Source: Symsagittifera roscoffensis (taxonomy: Eukaryota; Xenacoelomorpha; Acoela; Convolutidae). Taken from it: a stretch of 60,000 bases of DNA. Both the position numbers and the translations under genes were made by a program. The DNA lies in NCBI RefSeq assembly GCF_963678635.1, contig NC_087068.1:21543029-21603028 (forward strand), given 5' to 3'. Shown here one piece after another: positions 24,801-36,508 of this stretch. The first letter of the stretch is position 1, and the number at the start of each line of letters is the position of its first letter. The notes beneath the pieces were generated by a model. That model did no database searches and had not been told where the DNA came from. It saw only the letters and a list, made by a program, of their open reading frames with translations.

Positions 24801-27800
24801 TCTTCTCAAGGCCTGATTCAGACCTGGAGCATACATGGGTCAGACCTGGTACAGATCTGCTCAGACCTGGTGCAGATCTACTCAGATCTGGTTCAGATCT
24901 GACCCATATATGTACTAGGTCTGAATCAGGCCTTGAGAAGATCTGCTTTTGAGATAGAATCCATACCTGCCTCAGTCCTGATTCAGACATGTCCCTGTCC
25001 AAACGAAATATGCACCATGTCTGGACAAGATCTGAAATAGGCAAGATTTTAAGATGCTCAGATCTGGTTTCCAAGTTTTTGTTGGATAAAATTCCACTCA
25101 CTAAACGATTCAAAAAGACCCCCGGGCAGATCAATTCGAGGGTAATAAAAACAGTTTTAATCAATTTTTCTCGGAAACAAGGCGAAAAAACAAGCTGTTT
25201 AAAAGAAAGACTTATTGAAATGTTTTATTTTCAATATTTTAACTAAAACACGTGCCAGATGTTGAAGAACAAGAAAGTGAACCACATAAATGGACTCTTT
25301 TCCAATTTCCAACCCCCCCGTGCCATAGATAAGTGCTTCGATATTCGAATACAGGCCCTGTTTGAAAATTTCAAGTAGTTGCAACTACTTGAAACTTTCA
25401 AAAATGGCCTGTATTCGAATATGGAGCACTTATCTATGGCACGGCTAACTAAACTGTTATTGAAAAATTGGAGAAATACCCGCACCCTGGAGAGACTATG
25501 CTTGAATGGGATCAAATTACCAACATCCTACCCCTCCCCAATTTCGTTTATGGGATGTTAACTTGGTTCTGAGTTCGCATTTTCAGTCAATCAGAATAGA
25601 GCATTTTACATGCAGCGCAAAGTAAATTTAAATTAAAATGAACGCTGGGGTGGAGGATCTTAAATTGGTCTATTTGGGGGAGGGGTTGTTAACTTGATCT
25701 TTTGAATTAATGAAACACAAGCTGAATGAAACACGATGTGAGTGGAAACTACATACAATTATAGAGCTTCATTTAAAATAGCCGATAGCTTTTGGTGAAA
25801 AAATTAGGTGGCGACTCGCATAATTATGATTTGAAGTAAGCATTGAGTAAAACTGAACAAAAAACCAGAAAACAGAAGCAGATTTCTGAAAGCAGGAGAT
25901 ACAAAAACAAAAAAATCAAAACAAAAGAACAGAAAACAGAAAAAGAGTTCTGAAAGCTGGAGTTACAAAAACAAAAGAATCAAGGGAATGTCTAAAACAC
26001 AGTAAAACTATTGTTTGATGCCATTACGAGGCCAAACTGTGCACTGGATAGGAGCATATTTTTGTGTCTGGATGTTCCTGAATTCCAGAGAAAAGTCTTA
26101 AAATATGTTCCAAAATGTCAGTGGATTCCGCATACATATACATGTAACGTAAATTTTGTCGGCACATTTGTTTTGTTGCGGATTCCGCAACAAGTAAATA
26201 TAGCTAGTTGTTCTAGATTCTGCAACTGTAAGTGGATTCCGCAAAATGTAAGCGGGATCCGCAAATGTAAGTGGATTCCGCAAACTGTAAGTGGATTCCG
26301 AATTTTGTTCAATACTGAACTTGCATATGAACAATTAAAAGCTGAGCTATAATTTTTATCTTTAGCAATGCGGAATTTAAAAGCAAAGACTTAACCATTG
26401 TCAGCGGAATCCACGAACAAGTCTAAAAACATTGGTTACCTAAATAGCTGAATGTCATCTTTTAGTATTTTGGAAACACAACACCAAACAATTTCAATAT
26501 TTGGAGTCATTGAGTTGAGAGTGTATGGAAAACACAGCATACCGACAAATTAGGTCAGTATTTGGTATTGCGTCAATCTCAAATACTGATTTTGGAAGCA
26601 TAACGCCGAATAAATGCAGTAATTGTAGTCATTGGGTTGAGAGTGTATGGCAACACATCACACAGCATATCGCCAAATTAGGTCAGTATTTGGGATTCCG
26701 TCGATCCTAAATACTGGTCAGTATTTGGGATTGATTGAATCCCCAAAAACTGGAATAATGTGGCATAAATTTGGAATATATCCATTTTTGGAGTCATTAG
26801 GTTGATAGTGATTAGAAACCCAACGCATAGCAGACCGTCGATTTAGTTCAGTATTTGGGACTCCATCCATCCCAAATACTGGTCAGTATTTGCGATTGAT
26901 GAAATCCCAAAAAACTGGAATAATGTGGAATAAATATGGAAAATATCCATTTTTGGAGTCATTATGTTGAGAGTGATTAGAAACCCAACGTATAGCGGGA
27001 TCCGTCAGTAATTGAGATTCCATTGAATCCCAAACACTGATCTATTCTAGTAAATTTCTATTCTAGTAAATTTCTATTCTAGTGAAATCAAATCATGTAT
27101 TTAAAAGATACAATTTTAAAGGCTACTACACATATAAATATATAAAAAGGGAACCCGCAAACAAAATGCGTATTCCACTTACAATTTGCGGATTCCACTT
27201 ACAATTTGCGGATTCCACTTGCAGCTGCGGATTCCGCAACAGCTCAGTTCAATGATACAATTGTTTTATCATTTGGTTGTGGATTCCACAAACTGTTCTG
27301 GATTACGCAAATACAGTTGCGGATTCCGCAAATTCGCCTATTTTTCGAGCGATTTTGATCGGTACAATGATTTAGGTATTTGTTTGTTGTATCCAAAACA
27401 GCATAGAATATCAAAGAAAAGTATCAATGTTGCAGATTCTGCGACAAATCTGATTTTGGCCTGTTGCGGATTCCGCTTACAAGGCAGAGAATGCACAATT
27501 TGGCCTTGTAATGGCGTTTTGTATTTTTAATGAAAATATAAAAATCTCGTTGATAAAAATGAAAAGTAGCTGTCAGAGTTTATTTTCAAAATCTATAATA
27601 TCTTGTTTGGATGAAAATAGTCCGGTTCTTTGCAGTATAACTGCTAGCTCTACAGTTAGCAGAAGTCGGAGGGTTGAGTGGAGTTTCATAGATCCTCCAA
27701 ATCAACAACAAAGAGAACTTATGGTGCTAATCGCTGTGATCGCTACAGTTTGAAGCTTTTCCGAACTGAATTGATAAATTTTTCAACTGCTCTAATGCCC

Positions 27801-30800
27801 TGAGCTTAAATAATTAAATTTGATCATACCGGGTTGAGCTCACATTGAAAATTAAAGATAAAAAAGTGATGAAAAAAAACAGCGACCGCCATCGAGGAAT
27901 TATCGATGTTCATTGCCACAATGGCAAAATTTATCGATTGATTATCGCTAATTTAACGCTGGAAAATTATCAACTTTTTAATAGATGGATTATCGCTAAT
28001 TTAACGCTAGAAAATTATCATTTTTTTAATAGATGGATTATCGCTAATTTAGCGCTGGAAAAATTATCAAGTTTTTAGCGATGAAACAGCAATAATTCAT
28101 GCATGATGTAAAAGTTTTCATAACATTTTATCGATAATTTATCGATGATTTGCTCTGAACTTTGAATAAAAATTAAAATAACCCAACTAATTCGGCGATC
28201 CAAAATCCATAGTCTGGAAAGGATTTTAAATTGCGGACAAACTCGGAAATACTGTACCTCGGTCGCGGCGGTCAAATAATTTGTCGCGGCATGTTCAAAA
28301 AGTTAGTCGCGGTGGTCGAAAAACTAGTCGCGGCATGGTCGAAAAATTAGTCGCAGCGTGTTCGAAATATTTAAATACAAATATACATAAATAAATTGCG
28401 GGTCAGAGTTTGACCGAAAATGTATAGTCAAAAAGCCATATAGTCGAACTCAAAGTCGAAACATAAAGTCGTACCATAAAATGTACCACATTTTCGAAAC
28501 ATAAGGTCGAGTTGATCGAAACATAAAAGCGAACTCAAAGTCGAACATAAACTCAAGTCGGCCGAGACCTAAAGTCGTAACATAAAATGTAACACGTTTT
28601 CGAAACATAAAGTCGAACACAAAATCGAAACATAATGTCAAGTCGGTCAAAACATAAAGTCGAAAAATAAAATCGAACACAATTTCAAAACATATGATGC
28701 CACCTGTTGTTTTTGCATCTATCAAATGACATCATTCGAAAGCTCTACGTCCACAGAAAAAAAAGATCACAGATCAAGAAGTTTGTCGTTGAGCCTAATT
28801 TAAACGATATAGACTCTTAGCTCTCCGAAAATGTTCTGAACTTATTTTGAACATTTTAATTGTCTTTTTCAAGATATGAGAAATAAGGAGTTCAGGAAAA
28901 TGTGGATTTATCTCCGATGGATATGGCAAACTTTTACTAGTAACCAAAAACCCATAATAAAAAACAACCATCTTAATTGTGTTTTTCAAGGTATCCCGAA
29001 TCCGCTTACAATTCTCAAAGTACTTAGTTTGAACTCTTAATGAAATGCCGAATGTATTTTGAATAGTGGCGTTGCTACGAATTAATTTTTTGAATCAGAT
29101 ACGCATTATTTATTTGATCGTGATTTAATTAATTCATTCAATAGTCGGCCTGTTACTGCTTCAGATTCCGGCAAGCTTGTTGTTGATTGCAGTCATTATA
29201 TTGGACAGTGATTGCTACGAAAAAGCCAAAAAATCTGCCAGAAACAAGAAAACGAAGTACGAGGATCTAGATGAGACAAATTGTAAGTATCAGTAAAGTA
29301 AATTGATTTTACTATGACCATCATTTTCAGTTGGCAAAAGGCAAATAAATATGACCTAGTATATCTGAAAGAGTTTATAAAAAGTTTATCGGTCATCTTC
29401 TTTATTGCTTGATTTAAGTCTGACCATGAAACTATGAAATAGTGTTATAACGGAAAGTAAATCTTTTGAAATTGCAATTGAATAATTCAAATGGCCAATC
29501 AATAGCGTTTTTTCCAGGGCTTCACGATTATAGCCAATTTTTACACAAATTTTTTTTCCTCAAAAAACATTTGCACGAATTTTGTCAGACCAAAAAAAAA
29601 CCTACAGTAAAAGCAGGCGGAAAATTTCAACAAGAATTGTCTAGACGATTAGCCAGTAACGGGATGAATTATTTCAAAAATTTAAAACGCCCGATAAATT
29701 TGTAATATACTATGCCCTAATTAAATTTGCGAATTCCAGCTTTGTCTCTGTATTCTGTGCAATAAGTAGCCAGAAGACATTTGGCAAATTTGACAAAATT
29801 AACAAAGTTTAATTTAATTCGAAACTGTTTCATTCCAAACTAAACTTGGAGTTGAGGTAGGTAGCTTGAAAAAACACTATTAAAAGCGAAATTTGTTGAA
29901 AGTCGATGCTAGTGGTTCATGCTCTTATATAGATTGTGATGATTTTTTTCAGGAAAAAGTCTTAAACTTTGTTAACGGTGCAAAGGTCACGAAAAGTATC
30001 ATCGACTTTTAGTTTCGAAATTTGGTTTTCAGTTTTCCCTGCGAATAAAAACTTTACCAAATAATCAGTTTCTCCTACAATTAAAAATTTAAAATAAATT
30101 GTTCCTGAAATTCAAAGAGTTGTGGACCATCTAATTTTTGCTTTGAAATTCGAAAGTTAAAATTTTTTCAAAAAACAAGTGTACTATTTTCTGTTTCCTT
30201 GTGTTCATTGACTCTTTTCCAACTGTCTGTTGGCTATGTTTTAAAACTAGCAGATTGCACGTTTCAATCAATTTCTGTTTGCTCCACTTTCCTCCAACTC
30301 TCTACATAATCTCTCGGAACAAAATACGAGAGCGCAAGATTTCAAATTGCTTAAAACGCGAAAATTGTCGAAGCAAAAACAAGAAAGCGAATTCGGACGA
30401 GAGGTACATTCTAAGCAAATACAGAGCACAGTTGGGTTCAATCTTGATGAAATAGAACATCCGACGAATATAATAGATGAAGTGTTCAAAGATATTTAGT
30501 TGATAAATATAATCTCGAAGACATGTGCACATGAAAACTGACAATTATCTGTCAAAACTGAAAAAACCAAAATAAACTCATATGAAATTAGGAAAACTGG
30601 AACTCCCCTGGGCGGTACCCCAAATTATGTTTTATTATTATTATAGTCAAATCTGTTTAGCCACGAGGTGCACTGACTCTCAGAGTACTGATGTCGTCTC
30701 TTCCAATTTCGACAGTGAAAATGTGCCTGGTAGAAAGCCGAGTGGTAGTCAACATGGCCCCGAGTGCATTAACAACATCCCCCCGTGGATATACTACTCC

Positions 30801-33800
30801 GTCATCGCCATGATCGGACTTGTGCTTTTCTTCGCCGATGCTGCACAGGTAAAAAAACGATGTTGCAAAACACAATGGTTTTCAAGTGGAGTTTGAGTGT
30901 CATTTTATTTTCAAACTATTTTGTTACGTGCTTTGATCTTATTTGCGGCGTCATGGTTACAGGCGGCATACGGCGGTTACATCTACTCGTACTCTGCGCG
31001 AAACGAGAAGATCACGATGTCTACCACGACAGGAGCCTATCTGACAGCTTCATTCTGGGGCTCCTTTGCTTTGGGTCGTCTCTTATCAATTCCCCTCTCA
31101 ACCCTCATCTCAAGTCCAGTCATGCTCTTCATCAACCTGGTAAGTATTGCGTTGAACTGTATAGTTGATTAAAACTAATTGAGTAACGAATAAAGCAATT
31201 TAACTCATCGTTTAAGCACTGAATCAAAGAAACATAATAATCATTCTTTGCTTGAACGTGAGTAAGTTTTTCACGTCCCAGAAAAAAACAAAACGTAAAA
31301 AAGTGCATACTTATCTAAACGAGAGGCAGTGGTTCTCCGCAAAGAGATGGGGCTTGCCCAGGGATGGGTTTAGGATGGGGGGACGCCTCCGACTCAGGGA
31401 TTCGACCCCTCTCCAACCAAAGCCCCCCCCCCCTTTGGTAATATTTTATGGCATCCTTTTTTGACCTTATTAAACCTAAATTTTTCATATAATTACATAT
31501 AGTAGTTTAGGAGCTAACATATAGTAATTTTGAACGGGAGCGCGCACCGAAAGACGCGAGAAAGTCTCAGATCCTCCCCTGGTTAGCTCTTGCTTTAAAT
31601 ATTTTCCATTGTAGCTAATTCATGTTAATAAACGAAATGAAACAAGCCAAATTCGATAAATGTTTATATGTTTGTAATTTAGTTTGGGTTGTTTTGTGTT
31701 GTGTGTATAGTGTGGGAGTGGTATGGCGATGGTGCTGTTCTTCATGTTCCGAGAGAGTGTGCCCATCATCTTTGTGTCCACATCCCTCTTCGGACTCTTC
31801 CTCTCCTCCATCTACCCCTCAGGCATTTCAATGGCAGAGGAGTACTGTTCTATATCAAGTATGTACCCCAAAGCATCGCACCGAACACCCACATACAGCG
31901 CAAGAGCATCCTAATACAAAAAGTTATCACTTCAAGAACTCATTTTTAGCTATAATGAACGCAGTGAAGTTTCAGTTAGGTGAAGCTCGTTGTAATTTTT
32001 TGGAAAAAGTCTGAAATCTGTTTATGCGCAGTTATTAATCTTCCGATAAGCCAGGGTATTGCAATCTGGTACTAGACCTTTTCACCGTAAATAATTTTTT
32101 TTTCACAGACTCACTCCTGAACTCTTTCGGCTCTTCCTCCTCGTTGCAAATCCTACCCCCTCTCTATTGCAAATAGTAAGCATGTTTTGAGATTGATAGT
32201 GTTTTAAATATTTTTGTTTTTCAAAACTTGCTTTTTATGTTGGTTGTAATTTTCCAATTTGGTTTTTTAAAACGTTTTTTATTGGGTCTTATAGGTTTCA
32301 GCCTATGTTATATTAGCTTAGTGGCCTCATATTGAGATTTTTGACACGAAAAAAGTTTTCTCTGTACGCGTGTGTGTTTTGAGGAGAGGAGAACTTAAAT
32401 TGTTTTACTTTTTTTTTCTATTTTTTCGAAACTTTTTTTTTCGGATTTTTTTGTCCTATGTTTTAGTTTGATAGGTTTTGGCTTATTATTTATTGCATTA
32501 GTGGCCTCATTTTGCGCCGTTTCATGAACAAAAACTTTTTTTGTGCGTGTGTGTTTTGAGGGAGAGGGGAAGCTTTTTGTTTAAATTTTTTTGAAACTTT
32601 TTCAGGTTGAAGTGTTTTTGCTCAGAATTTTTGGGTTTGTCACTGCTTATTAAGATTTCCAATTCCGTATTCTGTTATCTGGGCATGTGTTTTGTTAAAA
32701 CTATATGCATTTTATGTATGGCAATCGTGATTAATATATGGGCTGTACATGGTTTTTCTTTGATTTTTTTAGCCAAAATAATTCGGTTGAGTTTCAGCCT
32801 ATTGGCTGCCGTCTTAAGTCCGTCGTCTTATTTACCAAATATCTTGTTTCCTACAATTTTCCGATATTATATGTGAGAACGAAAAAACCGAGGTGCCAAA
32901 ATTTGAATGCGCAAATCGAAAACCAATGGGACTTCCTAAAATACTTAGTTTTTCCTGATTTTTTGCTTCAAATGTAATCTAGTTGGAAGTCATTTTTGCT
33001 AATTGTTGAGCTTCATGCTGTTTTAAGCCTATATTTGTTGTATTGCAAGTGGTGCGAAGCTCAGCGTCGCCTCTGTGAATAATTTCGTGGCTTGAAGATT
33101 GGCCTCTTTACGCTCCAGATTAACAAGGATTGTCAAATCGGAACATAGATTTTTTTTCAGGATGACATCGTCGGGATAACTTCTTCTCTAACATAATCGC
33201 AAATCCTGGGATGGTTTGATTGCTAGTATTTCTATTTTAAAAGTGTACTTGATTAATATGCCGTAGATAATTCTTTTACAAAAAACTGTCATTTGAAAAA
33301 CTCATTTTGAAATCTAAATGAACAATCTAAAGAAAAGTTCCAATTGTTTAGGGCTCCCGGTTTTTGTTTGGAAAAAGAAATATGTTTACGCGCAGTTTTA
33401 TGGTTTTCAAGTCTGGCGATTTACCGTTTTACATTTTACACTCGAGATTAACAAGCATTCTCAAATTTTAGAACAAAGGTTTTTCAGGTTAAAATCGTTC
33501 GGATAATTTTTTCTCTAACACAATCGCAAATCAAGAATGGTTTGATTGCTAGTAATTTCAAATTATACTACAATAAATATAGCGCTGGGAACTTTATTAC
33601 AAAAAACAATCATTTGAAAAACTCATTTTGAACTCTAAATGAACGAAGTGAAGTTCCAATTACTTAGGGCTCGTGGTTGCATTTTTTTTTGGAAAAACAA
33701 CTAAGTTTATGCGCAGTTTTATAACTTGATGGTTTAAAAATTGCCTCTGTACGCTCGCAATTAACAAGCATTGCCAAATCGGAACATAGGTTTTTATCAG

Positions 33801-36474
33801 TGTAACATTGTCGGGATAACCTCTTCTCCTCTAACGCAATCACAAATCCTTGGATGGCTTGAATGATAATAATTTGATTTCATCGTTTGGTTCTGCTCAG
33901 TTAGCGCAGAGGTATCAACCCTGTTTTGGAAGGCTCAGATTCGAATACAGCCAGGAACTGCTTGACAGTTAATATCTTTTGCGTAAGGCACTAGTGTTGT
34001 TTCTAGAGCTAGAATTGATAATTTTTTCTTCGAAAGTAAGTTGAAAGTTTTCCGGCTTCATGTATTTCGTCCCTTTTTTGCTAGCTTATTGAGTAGGCTG
34101 ATATTTTTCTTCAGTTCATTTTCTTCAATTTCCAGGAGCGCGTAATACTTTCATGGGTTTTGTTCAATATTAAAAATCTCTCTTGTACACACGTTTTTTT
34201 TTACAGATTTCAGGATGTGTTAGTTCTCTTTTCTTTCCTGTTTTGATGTTTTCCGGCATTTTTTTGGCGAATGAAACAAAAAGATAATATTTCTGTCTTG
34301 GACAAATTCTCGGAAAAGTTTACATGAGTTTGATATGAGTTCATTGTTTCGACCACTCTCGAAGGTTTGGTTTAGTTGTGATTAGTCGTGTTTGGAAAGA
34401 AAAAGTTTTCAAAAAGTCGTCACAAAAACTGGTCTGCATGTTTTTGTTTCTCAGAATAAATTACATAAAAAATTGGACAAAAATATGGGATAAAAGTGCC
34501 CAGTTTTTCAACAGTTTCAATAGCTTTTTCTAAAATAAAAACTGGGAAAAAAACTGAAAAATTGAGTTTTTCTTTGATTAGGCCAGACCAATGTGTGCTA
34601 GTTTCTTGTTTAGCAGTCGGCACTCATTGTTGTTTAGAATCGATATTTTTTTAAGGAAAAGTCTACAACTTTATTCAGGCTCAAATATATATATATTTGG
34701 CGGTTTGACTTGGGCGGTGCTAACTTGTTTGTTAACAGGAAGGCAAACTCCACTGACAAAAAGCAAAAGTGTAATTTTCACAAAAAACGTGATCGACTTC
34801 TAGTTTCAAGAATAAATTATTTTAGAACTTCAGAGAGCTTTAAAGCCATCTTTTTTTTGAAGTTCAAAGGCATTCCGTTTAAACATATTTGACTCTTTGG
34901 ATAAATTGAATCTTTTCAAACTATTTGTTGACTTTTGTAATATTTTTCAATACTGTCTTATTTATAGGTTTTTTAGCTATTGAAATCTGATGGCTTTTAT
35001 TGACATCAAAGATGCTCTCAATGGTGAAGGTCATTTAGTCCCTGAGCAGGCATTGTTTTATATTAACTTTTGTTGTTTTTTCACAATAATGTTGTTCTCG
35101 CAATTGCCTTAGGAAGCAATAAGGAAGCAATGAATGGATTTTTATGATACCCCAAATGTTTGCTGATGGTGATGCGGTTGCTTTAGCTCTAAGAATTTCA
35201 GTTTTAAAATGTTTTGGGATTACCATTTGAACGAGGTTTTACAATTATTTGAAGTTTCTCATTTTTCGGTATAAGAAAGCGTTAGATATTTTATGGTCGA
35301 CTTTTTTTACTTTTTTTATTTAGTTTTTTTTCTGGCATAAGTATATTTTTGTATTGCTCTGCTTCGCCTCGGTGTTTGAAACTTGGTTTTCAAACTCATT
35401 TGGGGGCAAAATATGTTTTTCATTGACCAATGACTCCAAAAGGTAGCTTGACTTTAGATTCAAAACTAGATGAAAAATACTGAAAAAGATTAAACGGGAA
35501 AAAAGCGTGTTTCTCAGAATAATGTCGATATTCAACGAGCTTTAAGGTATTATGATGTTTTTTGAAAAGCGAAAACTTTGTTTAAATTAGTTTCATGTTT
35601 GTTTTCTTAACTGCATGTTTGTTATGTTAACTATGTTAACGTTTTTGTTCACATGGCTGAAAACCTTATCAAAGTCAAAATAGTCAGAACTGGCGAAAAA
35701 AGTAAATAGCTTAAAAATTTTTAAATTCGTTTTTGTGCATTTTGACGTTTGCCATCCTTAAAAAACGATGTCATCTGATGCAGGGACGTATTTAAGTTTT
35801 TCTCGAGGGTGAATCTTAAAACGATGTTCAAAAATTTGGTCGAACTTTTTTGTTGAGCAATTTGATATACCAAGCTCTTCCAAAACACGAGCCTGTCTTG
35901 ATAAAATTCATTCTTTTTTGGCTAGTCGAACCAAAAAAAAATTCTGAACCAAAAAAAGCGATAATATACTATTTTGAGAGGGGAGCGTGTGCCAATAAAA
36001 AGGATTTTTTTTTGGTCATATATTTCCAAAATTTGCCTTAAAATGTCTTTTTTGGCCTGATCGTTTAAAATCGCTTGATTGTCTTGGTTTAAGTACCTTA
36101 AACCACGACAATCAGGCAATTTTTAAAGGATCAGGCCAAAAAAGACATTTTAAGGCACATTTTGGAAATATTTAACCAAAAAATTCCTTTTTTTTGGTCC
36201 CCTCTCAAAATAGTATATTTTCACCTTTTTTGGTTCAGAAATTTTTAAAGTTCGGCTAGCCAAAAATGGATGTCTGAATTAGTCCCTTTTGGTGGCCAGC
36301 ATGTCGAAACCCTGAGAAAGTCTGTCGAATCTATGTCGAAACGCTTGAGAGGCCGTGGCCGAGTGGGTAACATGCTCGTCCTTCAACAGGTCGTGCGTTC
36401 AAACCCGGCGTCAGTCACGATTGGAGGGGTCATCCGCCTCCTCAAGGTGGGACCGGCTGCGCCAAAATGGATGA

Positions 36475-36508
<34 letters not shown>

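Larger units (their letters stand above)
22269..26379. repeat. Tandem array of a 1.92-1.96-kb unit, about 2.1 copies
   Basis: The segment starting GTAACGTAAATTTTGTCGGC occurs at 22,269, 24,189 and 26,144, and whole following sequences match closely. Copy 1 is 1,920 bp and copy 2 is 1,955 bp; the difference is mainly a gap in the left arm of a palindrome in copy 1. Copy 3 stops at 26,379. Each unit starts with several TGTAAGTGGATTCCGCAAA repeats and contains two palindromes. ORFs found here on both strands follow the palindromes and are not genes. Confidence 0.9.

Noticed and set aside
22720-25164. Long ORFs on both strands (143-175 codons) rich in SDLVQTWCIF / RSESGLEKIC
   Set aside because: They are translations of the large palindromes: both strands read almost the same peptide, and no start, splice or family evidence supports a gene.
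22300-27480. Regular GGATTCCGC repeats as a possible CRISPR array
   Set aside because: Spacing is too short and irregular, no unique spacers, eukaryotic intron context, no cas genes.
27845-28078. 77-codon repetitive ORF
   Set aside because: Created by a 48-57-bp tandem repeat.
32100-32180. Possible extra MFSD4 exon after a CACAG acceptor
   Set aside because: No membrane-helix or family sequence in any frame, and exons F and G already join in matching phase.
33893-33968. Functional tRNA gene
   Set aside because: A and B boxes are recognisable but acceptor and anticodon stems do not pair; more likely SINE-derived.
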